Source: Dehalococcoidales bacterium
GTDB lineage: Bacteria > Chloroflexota > Dehalococcoidia > Dehalococcoidales > Fen-1064
Length of the DNA stretch: 6,021 bases
Direction of reading: 5' to 3'
Assembly: GCA_028712845.1 (NCBI GenBank)
Contig: JAQTPO010000119.1
Location: forward strand, 1 to 6,021
Part shown: piece after piece, positions 1-5,471 of the stretch
Numbering within the stretch: the stretch's first letter is position 1
How the letters are laid out: every line of letters begins with the position of its first letter
Notes under the pieces: model-generated
Seen by the model: the letters and a program-made list of their open reading frames with translations, nothing else
Told to the model about the DNA's origin: nothing
Databases searched by the model: none
Position numbers and translations under genes: made by a program

Positions 1-169
1 AGGCGGATAATAACTCGAATTTTTCCTGTGTCTTGTTGCCATCACCTTCTTCCCTGAGAAGCTCCATGAGGCAATCGTTAAGCTCTTTCTCGGCAAGACA
101 CTTAACACATTTACCCGGGATATGAGTGGTTGTATACATCGGTTCTAAATTGATTGGGTCTGTATTCAT
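1..169 (-). CDS. Cys-containing hypothetical protein, N-terminal part (cut by left edge)
   Basis: The frame opens with ATG at 169 and stays open to the window edge, giving 56 residues; the C-terminus lies outside. An AAAGGTG ribosome-binding site lies about 8 nt upstream, and an in-frame TAA three codons before the ATG rules out a longer start. Visible features are a CVKC pair (C21, C24), a third Cys at 33, and then a charged, helix-prone stretch rich in Glu, Lys and Leu. The two Cys pairs of a full zinc ribbon are not both visible here. I do not recognise the family. It follows the FmdB-type gene by 64 nt in the same direction, so it is probably the next gene of the same operon. No function is proposed. 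Confidence 0.6.
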   Translation of the reverse strand, partial: MNTDPINLEPMYTTTHIPGKCVKCLAEKELNDCLMELLREEGDGNKTQEKFELLSA

Positions 170-233
170 TTTTTAATACACCTTTCTGTTTTATATATTC
201 TTTAATCAATTCATGCAAGTATTGCCTCCATAA

Positions 234-476
234 TTAAGATCTGCAGCATCGTTCCCCTGTGGAGCATGGTGGGGTATTACATCTCTCCGTACGCCCACAG
301 CAGGTAGTGCCCGGAGCGTTAGCTTTTTCTGTTACCAGGTTTGGGACTGACAGTAGCTTTTGTAAATCAGCACTCCCGCAATTCGAACACAGCAATTCCT
401 TATTACTATTGAAGCTGTGCATCAGAACCTCGGAAACCTGACCGCATGACTGGCATTTATACTCGTATATTGGCAT
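234..476 (-). CDS. FmdB-family zinc ribbon protein with Cys-rich tail
   Basis: This is an 80-residue protein beginning MPIYEYKCQSCG, the hallmark start of the FmdB/CxxC_CXXC_SSSS family. A rubredoxin-like zinc ribbon is formed by C8-x2-C11 and C30-x2-C33. The family name comes from a putative regulator next to formylmethanofuran dehydrogenase, but its biochemical role is not established. Beyond the ribbon, residues 59-78 hold six more Cys (C59, C60, C66, C71, C77, C78), a tail seen in some anaerobe homologues that could bind metal or form disulfides. The ATG is preceded by AAGGAG at 483-488, which overlaps the stop codon of the upstream ATPase gene 10 nt away, so the two are very likely co-transcribed and coupled. 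Family assignment is firm; function is open. Confidence 0.9.
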   Translation of the reverse strand: MPIYEYKCQSCGQVSEVLMHSFNSNKELLCSNCGSADLQKLLSVPNLVTEKANAPGTTCCGRTERCNTPPCSTGERCCRS

Positions 477-486
477 TACACTCTCC

Positions 487-1350
487 TTAGTTATTCATTA
501 ATATCTCTACTACGTTCTGCCATAGTAGCTTTATCTGCCGGCTAGCTGTACCATCAGAATAATTAACCACCGACATGCCGTGTACCATCGCTTCTGTAAA
601 CACGTTATCAAACGGAATCTTAACAACGACATCTGCTCCTTCAGTGTGGCAATAGGTCTCAATCTGTTTGGTGTTCTTCTCATTGATATTGTATTTATTG
701 ATACATACCAGAGCCGGAACACCAAAATGACGACAGACACTGAGTACACGCTCCAGGTCGTGTATTCCGGATAATGTTGGCTCCGTTACCAGAAGAGCCA
801 TGTCTGCTCCTGAAAGAGAAGAGATAACTGGACAGCCTATGCCTGGCGGCCCATCACTGATGATATAATCGAGTTTCTGTTTCTCGGCTATTGTCCTTGC
901 CTGCCGTCTTACCGTGGCCACAAGTTTTCCTGAGTTCTCCTGAGCGATGCCTAGCCTGGCATGAACCAGAGTCCCATATCTGGTATCGGAGATAAACCAG
1001 TGACCCGCCATGTTTGCTTTCATTGTAATAGCTTCAGTTGGGCATATGTGGGAGCAAAAGCCGCAGCCCTCACATGTAGTACGTTCGACCTTGAAATCCT
1101 TTATCGCCTTGAAACGGCACAGTTCCTGACATAGACCGCACTGTGTGCAGCGACTCTCGTCAATAGAAGCAACCTGACCGCTCCAGAACTCTTGTTTTTG
1201 ACGGACAACCGGTTGAAGAATAAGATGAAGGTCAGCAGCATCTACATCGCAGTCCGCCAGTACTGACACTTTAGCAAGGGCGGCAAAAGAGCCGACGATG
1301 CTCGTCTTGCCGGTACCACCCTTACCGCTTAATACAATGACTTCTTTCAC
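487..1350 (-). CDS. MinD/Mrp-type P-loop ATPase with inserted 2x[4Fe-4S] ferredoxin domain (copy A)
   Basis: This 287-residue protein matches the COG1149-type family of MinD-superfamily ATPases with a ferredoxin insertion. The deviant Walker A is KGGTGKT at 10-16 with signature Lys10. Switch II is DGPPGIGCP at 166-174. The insertion holds two [4Fe-4S] motifs: C68-x2-C71-x2-C74-x3-C78 and C93-x2-C96-x2-C99-x3-CP at 103. Extra conserved-looking Cys are C34 (in ADCDVDAADL) and C173. Related ATPases (Nbp35/Mrp, CooC, ORP-associated) use ATP to assemble or insert metal clusters; the cytosolic role and cofactor substrate here are inferred. The start is GTG, with GGAG 7 nt upstream lying inside the preceding ATPase gene. 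The two genes overlap by 29 nt in different frames, which implies translational coupling. Confidence 0.93.
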   Translation of the reverse strand: MKEVIVLSGKGGTGKTSIVGSFAALAKVSVLADCDVDAADLHLILQPVVRQKQEFWSGQVASIDESRCTQCGLCQELCRFKAIKDFKVERTTCEGCGFCSHICPTEAITMKANMAGHWFISDTRYGTLVHARLGIAQENSGKLVATVRRQARTIAEKQKLDYIISDGPPGIGCPVISSLSGADMALLVTEPTLSGIHDLERVLSVCRHFGVPALVCINKYNINEKNTKQIETYCHTEGADVVVKIPFDNVFTEAMVHGMSVVNYSDGTASRQIKLLWQNVVEILMNN

Positions 1351-2188
1351 TTACTATCTCCTGAACTTCTTCAAAAAGTTTAAGGAAACTCTCTTTCCAT
1401 TGCGGCATACCCTGAACCATGGTGATTCCATTAGAATAGTTGCGGGCAATCTCCATATCCAGAGGTATGGTAAGGAGTATGGGTAAGTTTTCCTTATGAC
1501 AGTATTCTTCAACTCCACTATAGTCTAGCCCGACACGATTCAACACAATACCACAGGGTATCTTGAGTTCTCTCATTGTTTCTACCGCCAGAGCTAGGTC
1601 ATTCAACCCGAAAGGCGTCGGCTCAGTTACAAGTATGCAAAAATCGCTGTTTTTCACAGACTCGACAACCGGGCATGAAGTGCCTGGAGATACGTCAATG
1701 ATTACAATACCACTATTATTCGCCTGGCTCTTCACCATCCTGATGACAGGTGTTGACATAGCTTCACCCACATTTAGCTTCCCCTGAGCAAACTTTATGC
1801 TATCCGTATTCCCTGACTCGACAATCCCAATCTCTCTCATTTCTTCGGAGATAGCCTTCTCAGGGCAGAGATAGCTACAAGCGCCGCAGCCGTGGCAGAG
1901 CTGGGGGAAAACCAACACGTTTTTAGGGAAAACCACGAGGGCGTGGTAGGCACAGATTTCCACGCATTTGCCGCAGTAGGTGCATTTCTTCTCATCTATT
2001 TTCGGCACTGGAATGCAGACTGCCTCGTTGCGGGTGAATATTGGCTGCAGCAAGACGTGGTCGTTTGGCTCCTCAACATCACAGTCGAGAAGCTGTACTG
2101 ACTCTCTGTCTTTGAGAGAAATGGCAAGACTGGTAGCTACTAGGGTCTTGCCGGTTCCCCCTTTTCCACTAGCAACTGAAATAATCAT
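1322..2188 (-). CDS. MinD/Mrp-type P-loop ATPase with inserted 2x[4Fe-4S] ferredoxin domain (copy B)
   Basis: This 288-residue paralogue of the next gene has the same architecture. Walker A is KGGTGKT at 9-15. The ferredoxin motifs are C69-x2-C72-x2-C75-x3-C79 and C98-x2-C101-x2-C104-x3-CP at 108. Switch II is DVSPGTSCP at 165-173, so it lacks the PPG of copy A but keeps the following Cys (C172). C36 lies in LLDCDVEEPN, matching C34 of copy A. Such pairs probably form a heterodimer or work in succession on an Fe-S or mixed-metal cofactor; this is inferred from the family. An in-frame TAA three codons upstream fixes the ATG. The SD is weak (TGGA close to the ATG), but a 10-codon frame (2185-2217) preceded by AAGG ends in an ATGA overlap with this start and might supply ribosomes. 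Confidence 0.93.
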   Translation of the reverse strand: MIISVASGKGGTGKTLVATSLAISLKDRESVQLLDCDVEEPNDHVLLQPIFTRNEAVCIPVPKIDEKKCTYCGKCVEICAYHALVVFPKNVLVFPQLCHGCGACSYLCPEKAISEEMREIGIVESGNTDSIKFAQGKLNVGEAMSTPVIRMVKSQANNSGIVIIDVSPGTSCPVVESVKNSDFCILVTEPTPFGLNDLALAVETMRELKIPCGIVLNRVGLDYSGVEEYCHKENLPILLTIPLDMEIARNYSNGITMVQGMPQWKESFLKLFEEVQEIVSERSHCIKR

Positions 2189-2243
2189 ATTCCATTACTT
2201 TCTGTGTAGTGCTCCATATCCTTAAGCTCTGTTGATTTTAATT

Positions 2244-3029
2244 CTAATTGTTCCTTGACGCATTGACCTTCTTAAAATTGATGATTTCACTTGATGACTG
2301 TAATCCCGATGGACAATAGCTGTCCCTGAATTGGAATATGCCGAGGCTATTTATTATAGCCAAACATTTCTCCGTCCCCATGTGCATGGGGAAAATTGAA
2401 AGGAAACCATCCTGTTTCAGTATTCTATGTAACTCCTCAAGCAACTCCAGCTTATCGTCTATTTCTTGCAAAACATCATATAATAAAATCACATCAACGC
2501 TTTCATTTGCCAGTGCAATAGGCATACCTGACTTATCCAGAAGCATGGTTTCTATATTTTCCAGACCTTTCTTGCTGGCGATTTCTTTGAGACGTTCAAG
2601 TGTCTTAGAACGTGTGTCACAGGCAAACACATTACCGTTCCGACCGACTATCTCGGCGCAAGCCATTGAGAAAATGCCGGGGCCACAACCTAAGTCCATT
2701 ACAGTTTGATCATGCCTGATGCCTATCCTCTGGAGTAATATATTCGCATTATCGTTGAGCCATGTTCTAAATTCCATTTCACCAGGTAAAATTTGGGGCA
2801 CTCTGAATATTGTCAGTTTTTCATCAGCCAATACACTACCGTGTAATATTCTGATAGCCTCTTGCCCTTCGGCGTCAACAGGCATCTGAATTATGGCAAA
2901 TCTTTTGGACTGACCCGTATTAATATTGCGGATTACTTTAACTGATGTCACTGTGCCTATCTTAGAGAAAAGCTCCATCAGCTCGTCTTCGGTGGTATTA
3001 TCGCCTAGCCCTACAACACTTAGATGCAT
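2244..3029 (-). CDS. RRM domain fused to class I SAM-dependent methyltransferase
   Basis: This is a 261-residue two-domain protein. Residues 1-77 read as an RNA recognition motif: beta1 with an RNP2-like LSVVGL (3-8), a helix EDELMELFSKIG, SVKVIRN, an RNP1-like KRFAIIQM (42-49), a second helix, and a final LTIFRV strand. Residues 105-215 are a class I methyltransferase: motif I VMDLGCGPG (110-118), acidic D138 at the end of beta2 (FACD), a DVILLYDVLQEID segment around 179-191, and a helix LLEELHRILKQDG followed by FLSIFP, typical of Methyltransf_11/25. The substrate is unknown; RNA or an RNA-bound protein is a natural guess from the fusion. The start is ATG with AAGG 9 nt upstream, 20 nt after the zinc-ribbon gene. 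Bacterial RRMs are usually single-domain proteins, so the fusion is notable. The methyltransferase call is solid; the RRM call is good. Confidence 0.85.
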   Translation of the reverse strand: MHLSVVGLGDNTTEDELMELFSKIGTVTSVKVIRNINTGQSKRFAIIQMPVDAEGQEAIRILHGSVLADEKLTIFRVPQILPGEMEFRTWLNDNANILLQRIGIRHDQTVMDLGCGPGIFSMACAEIVGRNGNVFACDTRSKTLERLKEIASKKGLENIETMLLDKSGMPIALANESVDVILLYDVLQEIDDKLELLEELHRILKQDGFLSIFPMHMGTEKCLAIINSLGIFQFRDSYCPSGLQSSSEIINFKKVNASRNN

Positions 3030-3049
3030 CGGTATTTACCTTCAATTCT

Positions 3050-3247
3050 CTACTCCCTGATCATCTTGGAACCGCACTTGGGACAACTTATGTCGAAGCA
3101 CGGCACACCCTGTTTATGGGGAACTTTTTCTCCGCAATTGGGACAAACACAGTTCCCTGCGGGACCTGCCCCAGGGCGAGTACCACCCATTCTCCCGCCT
3201 CTTCCAACATGTCCTTTTGGTGGACCAGTTCCATCTCCTCCAGGCAT
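3050..3247 (-). CDS. Small zinc-ribbon protein with DUF5320-type N-terminal tag
   Basis: This is a 65-residue protein. It begins MPGGDGTGPPKG, the same opening as DUF5320 proteins and as the neighbour at 3703-3894. A Gly/Arg-rich linker follows (residues 13-31, with GRGGRMGG). The C-terminal half is a zinc ribbon: C35-x2-C38 and C55-x2-C58, with extra Cys at 33 and 50 that could allow an alternative or Fe-S ligand set. Short proteins of this kind commonly lie beside NifX-like genes in anaerobes and have no proven function. A strong GGAGGT site lies 7 nt before the ATG. The gene sits 29 nt downstream of the NifX-like gene and 20 nt upstream of the RRM-methyltransferase gene, consistent with one operon. 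A metal-binding accessory role is inference. Confidence 0.85.
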   Translation of the reverse strand: MPGGDGTGPPKGHVGRGGRMGGTRPGAGPAGNCVCPNCGEKVPHKQGVPCFDISCPKCGSKMIRE

Positions 3248-3276
3248 AATTTACCTCCAATTTTTATTTTAAGTGT

Positions 3277-3690
3277 TTATCTGCCTCTACCCATACCGCG
3301 ACGTATGCCGCCGCCCACACCGCCACCACCAGTGCCGAAGTGTCCGGCGACATTGGGTTGAGAACTAACCTGAAACTTACCTGATTTGTAATTTTGAATA
3401 GCATCTTTCACCTTACCGGATACGCCAGTTATAACCTTAATCCCGGCAATGGAAAGTACCTGGTAAGCATTAGGACCACAATTACCGGTAAGTACTGCTT
3501 CTACTCCCTTGCCGGCAATCAACTGGGCAGTAGAAATTCCTGCACCCCCCGAAGCCATACCGCTGGAGTTTCCTAAAGTCTCAAACTCCAGCGTGTCCGG
3601 GTCAGTGATGATGAAATATTGACAGCGCCCAAATCGTGGGTCTATATCAGCATTCAGATTTGTCCCCATAGCTGAAATTGCAATCTTCAT
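3277..3690 (-). CDS. NifX/NifB C-terminal-like (Nitro_FeMo-Co, ORP-like) protein with Gly/Arg-rich tail
   Basis: This 137-residue protein has a Dinitrogenase_iron-molybdenum-cofactor-biosynthesis domain over about residues 1-110. Family signatures are MKIAISAMG at the N-terminus, the DPRFGRCQYFIITD segment (17-30, C23), GGAGISTAQLIA (48-59), VLTGNCGPNA (66-75, C71) and a late NVAGHFG with H117. In nitrogenase maturation this fold carries FeMo-co precursors. In Desulfovibrio the related orange protein binds a Mo/Cu cluster. No other nitrogenase gene is visible here, so another metal cofactor is more likely. Residues 119-137 form a Gly-rich tail ending GMGRGR, reminiscent of the Gly/Arg-rich runs in neighbouring proteins. 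AAGGAG lies just upstream of the ATG, and the gap to the DUF5320-like gene is only 12 nt, so the operon link is strong. Confidence 0.92.
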   Translation of the reverse strand: MKIAISAMGTNLNADIDPRFGRCQYFIITDPDTLEFETLGNSSGMASGGAGISTAQLIAGKGVEAVLTGNCGPNAYQVLSIAGIKVITGVSGKVKDAIQNYKSGKFQVSSQPNVAGHFGTGGGGVGGGIRRGMGRGR

Positions 3691-3702
3691 TGTTTACTCC
3701 TT

Positions 3703-3894
3703 TTAACCGAGTTTACTTTCAACGTGTTTTATTTGGCTTTTAACATTCTTCAATTGTTGGGTTATAACATGTTCTTGATTCCGTAAAAACGTAAGCTCTT
3801 GTGCGGGTGTATTTAAAGACACAATACAATAACCTCTGCCACACCCGGTCATAGGTCCCTCACTATTTGGTCCGGTACCATCTAATCTAGGCAT
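3703..3894 (-). CDS. DUF5320-like small protein (DGTGP tag plus coiled coil)
   Basis: This is a 63-residue protein starting MPRLDGTGPNSEGPMTGCGRGYC, the classic DUF5320 opening with C18 and C23. Residues 29-63 are a predicted coiled-coil helix (LTFLRNQEHVITQQLKNVKS and onward). Two ATGs lie side by side (3897 and 3894). The second is chosen because GGAGG is then 6 nt away rather than 3, and because family members begin MP. Its helix resembles that of the next gene upstream (3930-4202), so the two may be distant paralogues or partners that oligomerise. The family has no established function and is typically found beside NifX-like and DUF134 genes, as here. A scaffold or metal-delivery role is only inference. 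Confidence 0.82.
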   Translation of the reverse strand: MPRLDGTGPNSEGPMTGCGRGYCIVSLNTPAQELTFLRNQEHVITQQLKNVKSQIKHVESKLG

Positions 3895-3929
3895 CATATG
3901 CCTCCATTGTCAAAGATAAAACTAGTATG

Positions 3930-4202
3930 CTATTTATCGGATTCCAGATTGTGTATCCTGGACTCGATGATGTCGAGTTCTTTCTTAATGTTTTCGGCTT
4001 GACTCTTTAAGGAGCTAATCTCTTGTTCTTTTGTCACACCTGGGACTGCAAATGCTATGTTAGCTCGATTGCCAAAATAGTAACTGCACCTGGGTAATCC
4101 GCCTCTACCTCGTCCGATATACGGGTAAGATGGCGAGGTTCCTCTGAAGCCCAGTCCCATCCCTCCTCTTTGACCTCGTCCCGTTAGATTCCTTCCAAAC
4201 AT
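3930..4202 (-). CDS. Gly/Arg-rich protein with C-terminal coiled coil (DUF5320-like)
   Basis: This is a 90-residue protein. Residues 1-38 are low-complexity and dominated by Gly and Arg (GRGQRGGMGLGFRG and GRGRGGLP), with Tyr and Pro between and a single Cys at 39. Residues 58-89 form a heptad-like charged helix (EISSLKSQAENIKKELDIIE and onward), probably a coiled coil. The order Gly/Arg-rich head then coiled coil matches DUF5320-type proteins, although the usual MPxxDGTGP start is replaced by MFGRNLTGRG. A very strong AGGAGG site lies just upstream of the ATG. It is the first gene after the 134-nt gap behind the GAF gene and is followed after about 30 nt by the DUF5320-like gene. Function is unknown. 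Confidence 0.8.
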   Translation of the reverse strand: MFGRNLTGRGQRGGMGLGFRGTSPSYPYIGRGRGGLPRCSYYFGNRANIAFAVPGVTKEQEISSLKSQAENIKKELDIIESRIHNLESDK

Positions 4203-4250
4203 TTACCCCTCCTTGTCGTTTTTTTTCTACGTAATGACTAATACCCATGA

Positions 4251-4271
4251 TTTCTGAGGCACAGTCAGAAA
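4251..4271 (-). repeat. Short hairpin in the gap upstream of the Gly/Arg-rich gene
   Basis: The 134-nt gap 4203-4336 contains a perfect 7-bp inverted repeat, TTTCTGA and TCAGAAA, with a 7-nt loop. No T-run follows in the direction of transcription, so it is not a convincing intrinsic terminator. It could be a leader hairpin of the downstream operon or a chance fold. I found no good -35/-10 pair in this gap; a TATTAG lies nearby without a matching -35. Confidence 0.25.
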
Positions 4272-4336
4272 ATTTTCCTTACCACAGTTAAAAGCGTGAC
4301 TCCTTTTATCTATCTAAACGTCACTGAAAAAGCTTT

Positions 4337-4927
4337 TTATAATTTTTGTTCGGGGCTTCTCCTATTCCAGTTTGCCCCTATCCACTCCATTATGTCCTGC
4401 CTGAATGAATCGTAGTTTTTCTGAATAGCATCGTAAAGTCTGGCGTTCTCCATGGCAATAGCCCCAAGATTCGCGATAGCCCCAACAAAAAATATGTCAT
4501 CCATAGTGAAGTTATAAGGTTCTGCCGTATAAACACGTATAACCCCTAAGATTTCTTCTCTAAGCATCATCGGAACGGACAGGATAGAAGCGATTCCTTC
4601 TTTCTTAGCCTGTTCCCGATACTGGGCTCGCTCATCCTCAGTTGCATCCAAAATAGCCACGGGTTTCCCTTCCAGCGCCTCTGCTATGCTTTTATCGGCT
4701 GACACTGGCCCCTTCTTGACATACCAATCGCTGAGTCCGTAGGCAGTGGTGTGAATTAAGAGCTTTTTATTGGGTGTTAAGAGCATTAATGAGCATCCTT
4801 TAACGTTCATAGCCTTTGCCACGTTTTCAACTATTGAGTCGAGTACTTTTTCAGGAGCACGAGCCGAGTTAATAGATGCCGCCACTTCATATAAACTTTG
4901 ATAATAACTGCTCTCAGTTTTCCCCAT
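4337..4927 (-). CDS. Stand-alone GAF domain protein
   Basis: This is a 196-residue protein that is essentially one GAF domain (about residues 10-165), followed by a short amphipathic helix (ENARLYDAIQKNYDSFRQDI) and a basic tail. GAF hallmarks are the SLYEVAASIN helix, APEKVLDSIVENVAKAM, the KGCSLMLL strand with C45, SIAEALEGKPVAILD, the GIASILSVPM strand, GVIRVYTAEP, and the closing FVGAIANLGAIAMENARLY helix. GAF domains bind small ligands, haem or Fe-S clusters; the ligand here is not evident and no output domain (kinase, GGDEF, HTH) is attached, so it probably signals by protein contact. The ATG at 4927 is chosen over the in-frame GTG at 4933, because AGGAGG is 7 nt from the ATG and only 1 nt from the GTG. 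Its place between a DUF134 regulator and cofactor genes suggests a sensor role. Confidence 0.88.
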   Translation of the reverse strand: MGKTESSYYQSLYEVAASINSARAPEKVLDSIVENVAKAMNVKGCSLMLLTPNKKLLIHTTAYGLSDWYVKKGPVSADKSIAEALEGKPVAILDATEDERAQYREQAKKEGIASILSVPMMLREEILGVIRVYTAEPYNFTMDDIFFVGAIANLGAIAMENARLYDAIQKNYDSFRQDIMEWIGANWNRRSPEQKL

Positions 4928-4962
4928 CGACACACCTCCTTAGCTTTGATTAATTAGAGACT

Positions 4963-4991
4963 GCTATATCCACTTCATAGGTCACGGTCAA
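4963..4991 (-). promoter_or_regulatory. Candidate promoter for the GAF gene
   Basis: On the minus strand, TTGACC (4986-4991) and TATAGC (4963-4968) are separated by exactly 17 nt, in the short gap between the DUF134 stop and the GAF start. The -35 matches five of six consensus bases and the -10 four of six. It would give the GAF gene, and perhaps everything after it, a transcript independent of the regulated promoter ahead of DUF134. Confidence 0.4.
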
Positions 4992-4997
4992 TAATCT

Positions 4998-5462
4998 TCA
5001 TGAGACACCAGTTCTTCTACCTTGATGCCTACCTCGCCCTCTCTCACTAAAGCCTGCAGGAAAGACCTGTTGAACATCAGGTGTATTGCATGTTGGGCAA
5101 AGCTCCGGAGGGATACTAATCGGCGTTTCGAGTTCCCATTCATGACCGCTCCGGCACCTGAAGCGACGATGTGCTATTTCGAAATTGCCGCCCTCAATCT
5201 TTATTGCCTTACCATTGAGTAAAGCAGCAGCCACCTTCTTCCGGGCAGCAGCCAGCACCCTTTGGAAAGTCGGTCGGGAGACGTTCATCTTCTCAGCGCC
5301 TTGTTCTTGCTCTAACCCTTCAAGGTCTTTCAGACGCAATGCTTCAGCTTCTTCTACGGAAAGTCGTATTTCCTCAAGAGACCTTAACGGAATACCTGCC
5401 GGTTTGAAGTAGGTCACGCCTGGCATAAAGGCTACCCTACAGCATTTAAACGGTCTGGACAT
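4998..5462 (-). CDS. DUF134-family HTH regulator with C-terminal zinc-binding segment
   Basis: This 154-residue protein opens with a recognisable DUF134/COG1342 pattern: SRPFKCCRVAFMPGVTYFKPAGIPL. Residues 34-82 form a sigma-70 region 4-like helix-turn-helix (LSVEEAEALRLKDLEGL, then EQGAEKMNVSRPTFQRVL, with SRPTF at the recognition-helix start), followed by NGKAIKIEGG. A metal-binding segment follows with C103, H107, C122 and C125. Many DUF134 proteins end soon after the HTH or fuse to a Nitro_FeMo-Co domain; here the NifX-like partner is a separate gene nearby. The tail (141-150) is basic and Gly/Arg-rich. DUF134 proteins are predicted DNA-binding regulators of adjacent cofactor genes. The ATG is preceded by GAGGG 6 nt upstream. 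Palindromes just upstream suggest it binds its own promoter, possibly in response to metal or cluster status. Confidence 0.9.
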   Translation of the reverse strand: MSRPFKCCRVAFMPGVTYFKPAGIPLRSLEEIRLSVEEAEALRLKDLEGLEQEQGAEKMNVSRPTFQRVLAAARKKVAAALLNGKAIKIEGGNFEIAHRRFRCRSGHEWELETPISIPPELCPTCNTPDVQQVFPAGFSERGRGRHQGRRTGVS

Positions 5463-5471
5463 CTTTTTCCC

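Noticed and set aside
2338..2709. A 123-codon open frame on the plus strand.
   Set aside because: It lies antisense within the methyltransferase gene, and its product is low in recognisable features and lacks a convincing SD, so it is a shadow frame.
3277..3690. Evidence for nitrogenase in this organism from the NifX-like gene.
   Set aside because: Nitro_FeMo-Co domain proteins are widespread in non-diazotrophic anaerobes, and no nifH, nifD, nifK, nifE or nifN is present in the window.
4327..4338. AAAAAGCTTTTT palindrome at the end of the GAF gene as an intrinsic terminator.
   Set aside because: The stem is almost all A-T and overlaps the stop codon. A possible longer fold with GTGAC/GTCAC needs a 19-nt loop and a bulge, so termination is not supported.
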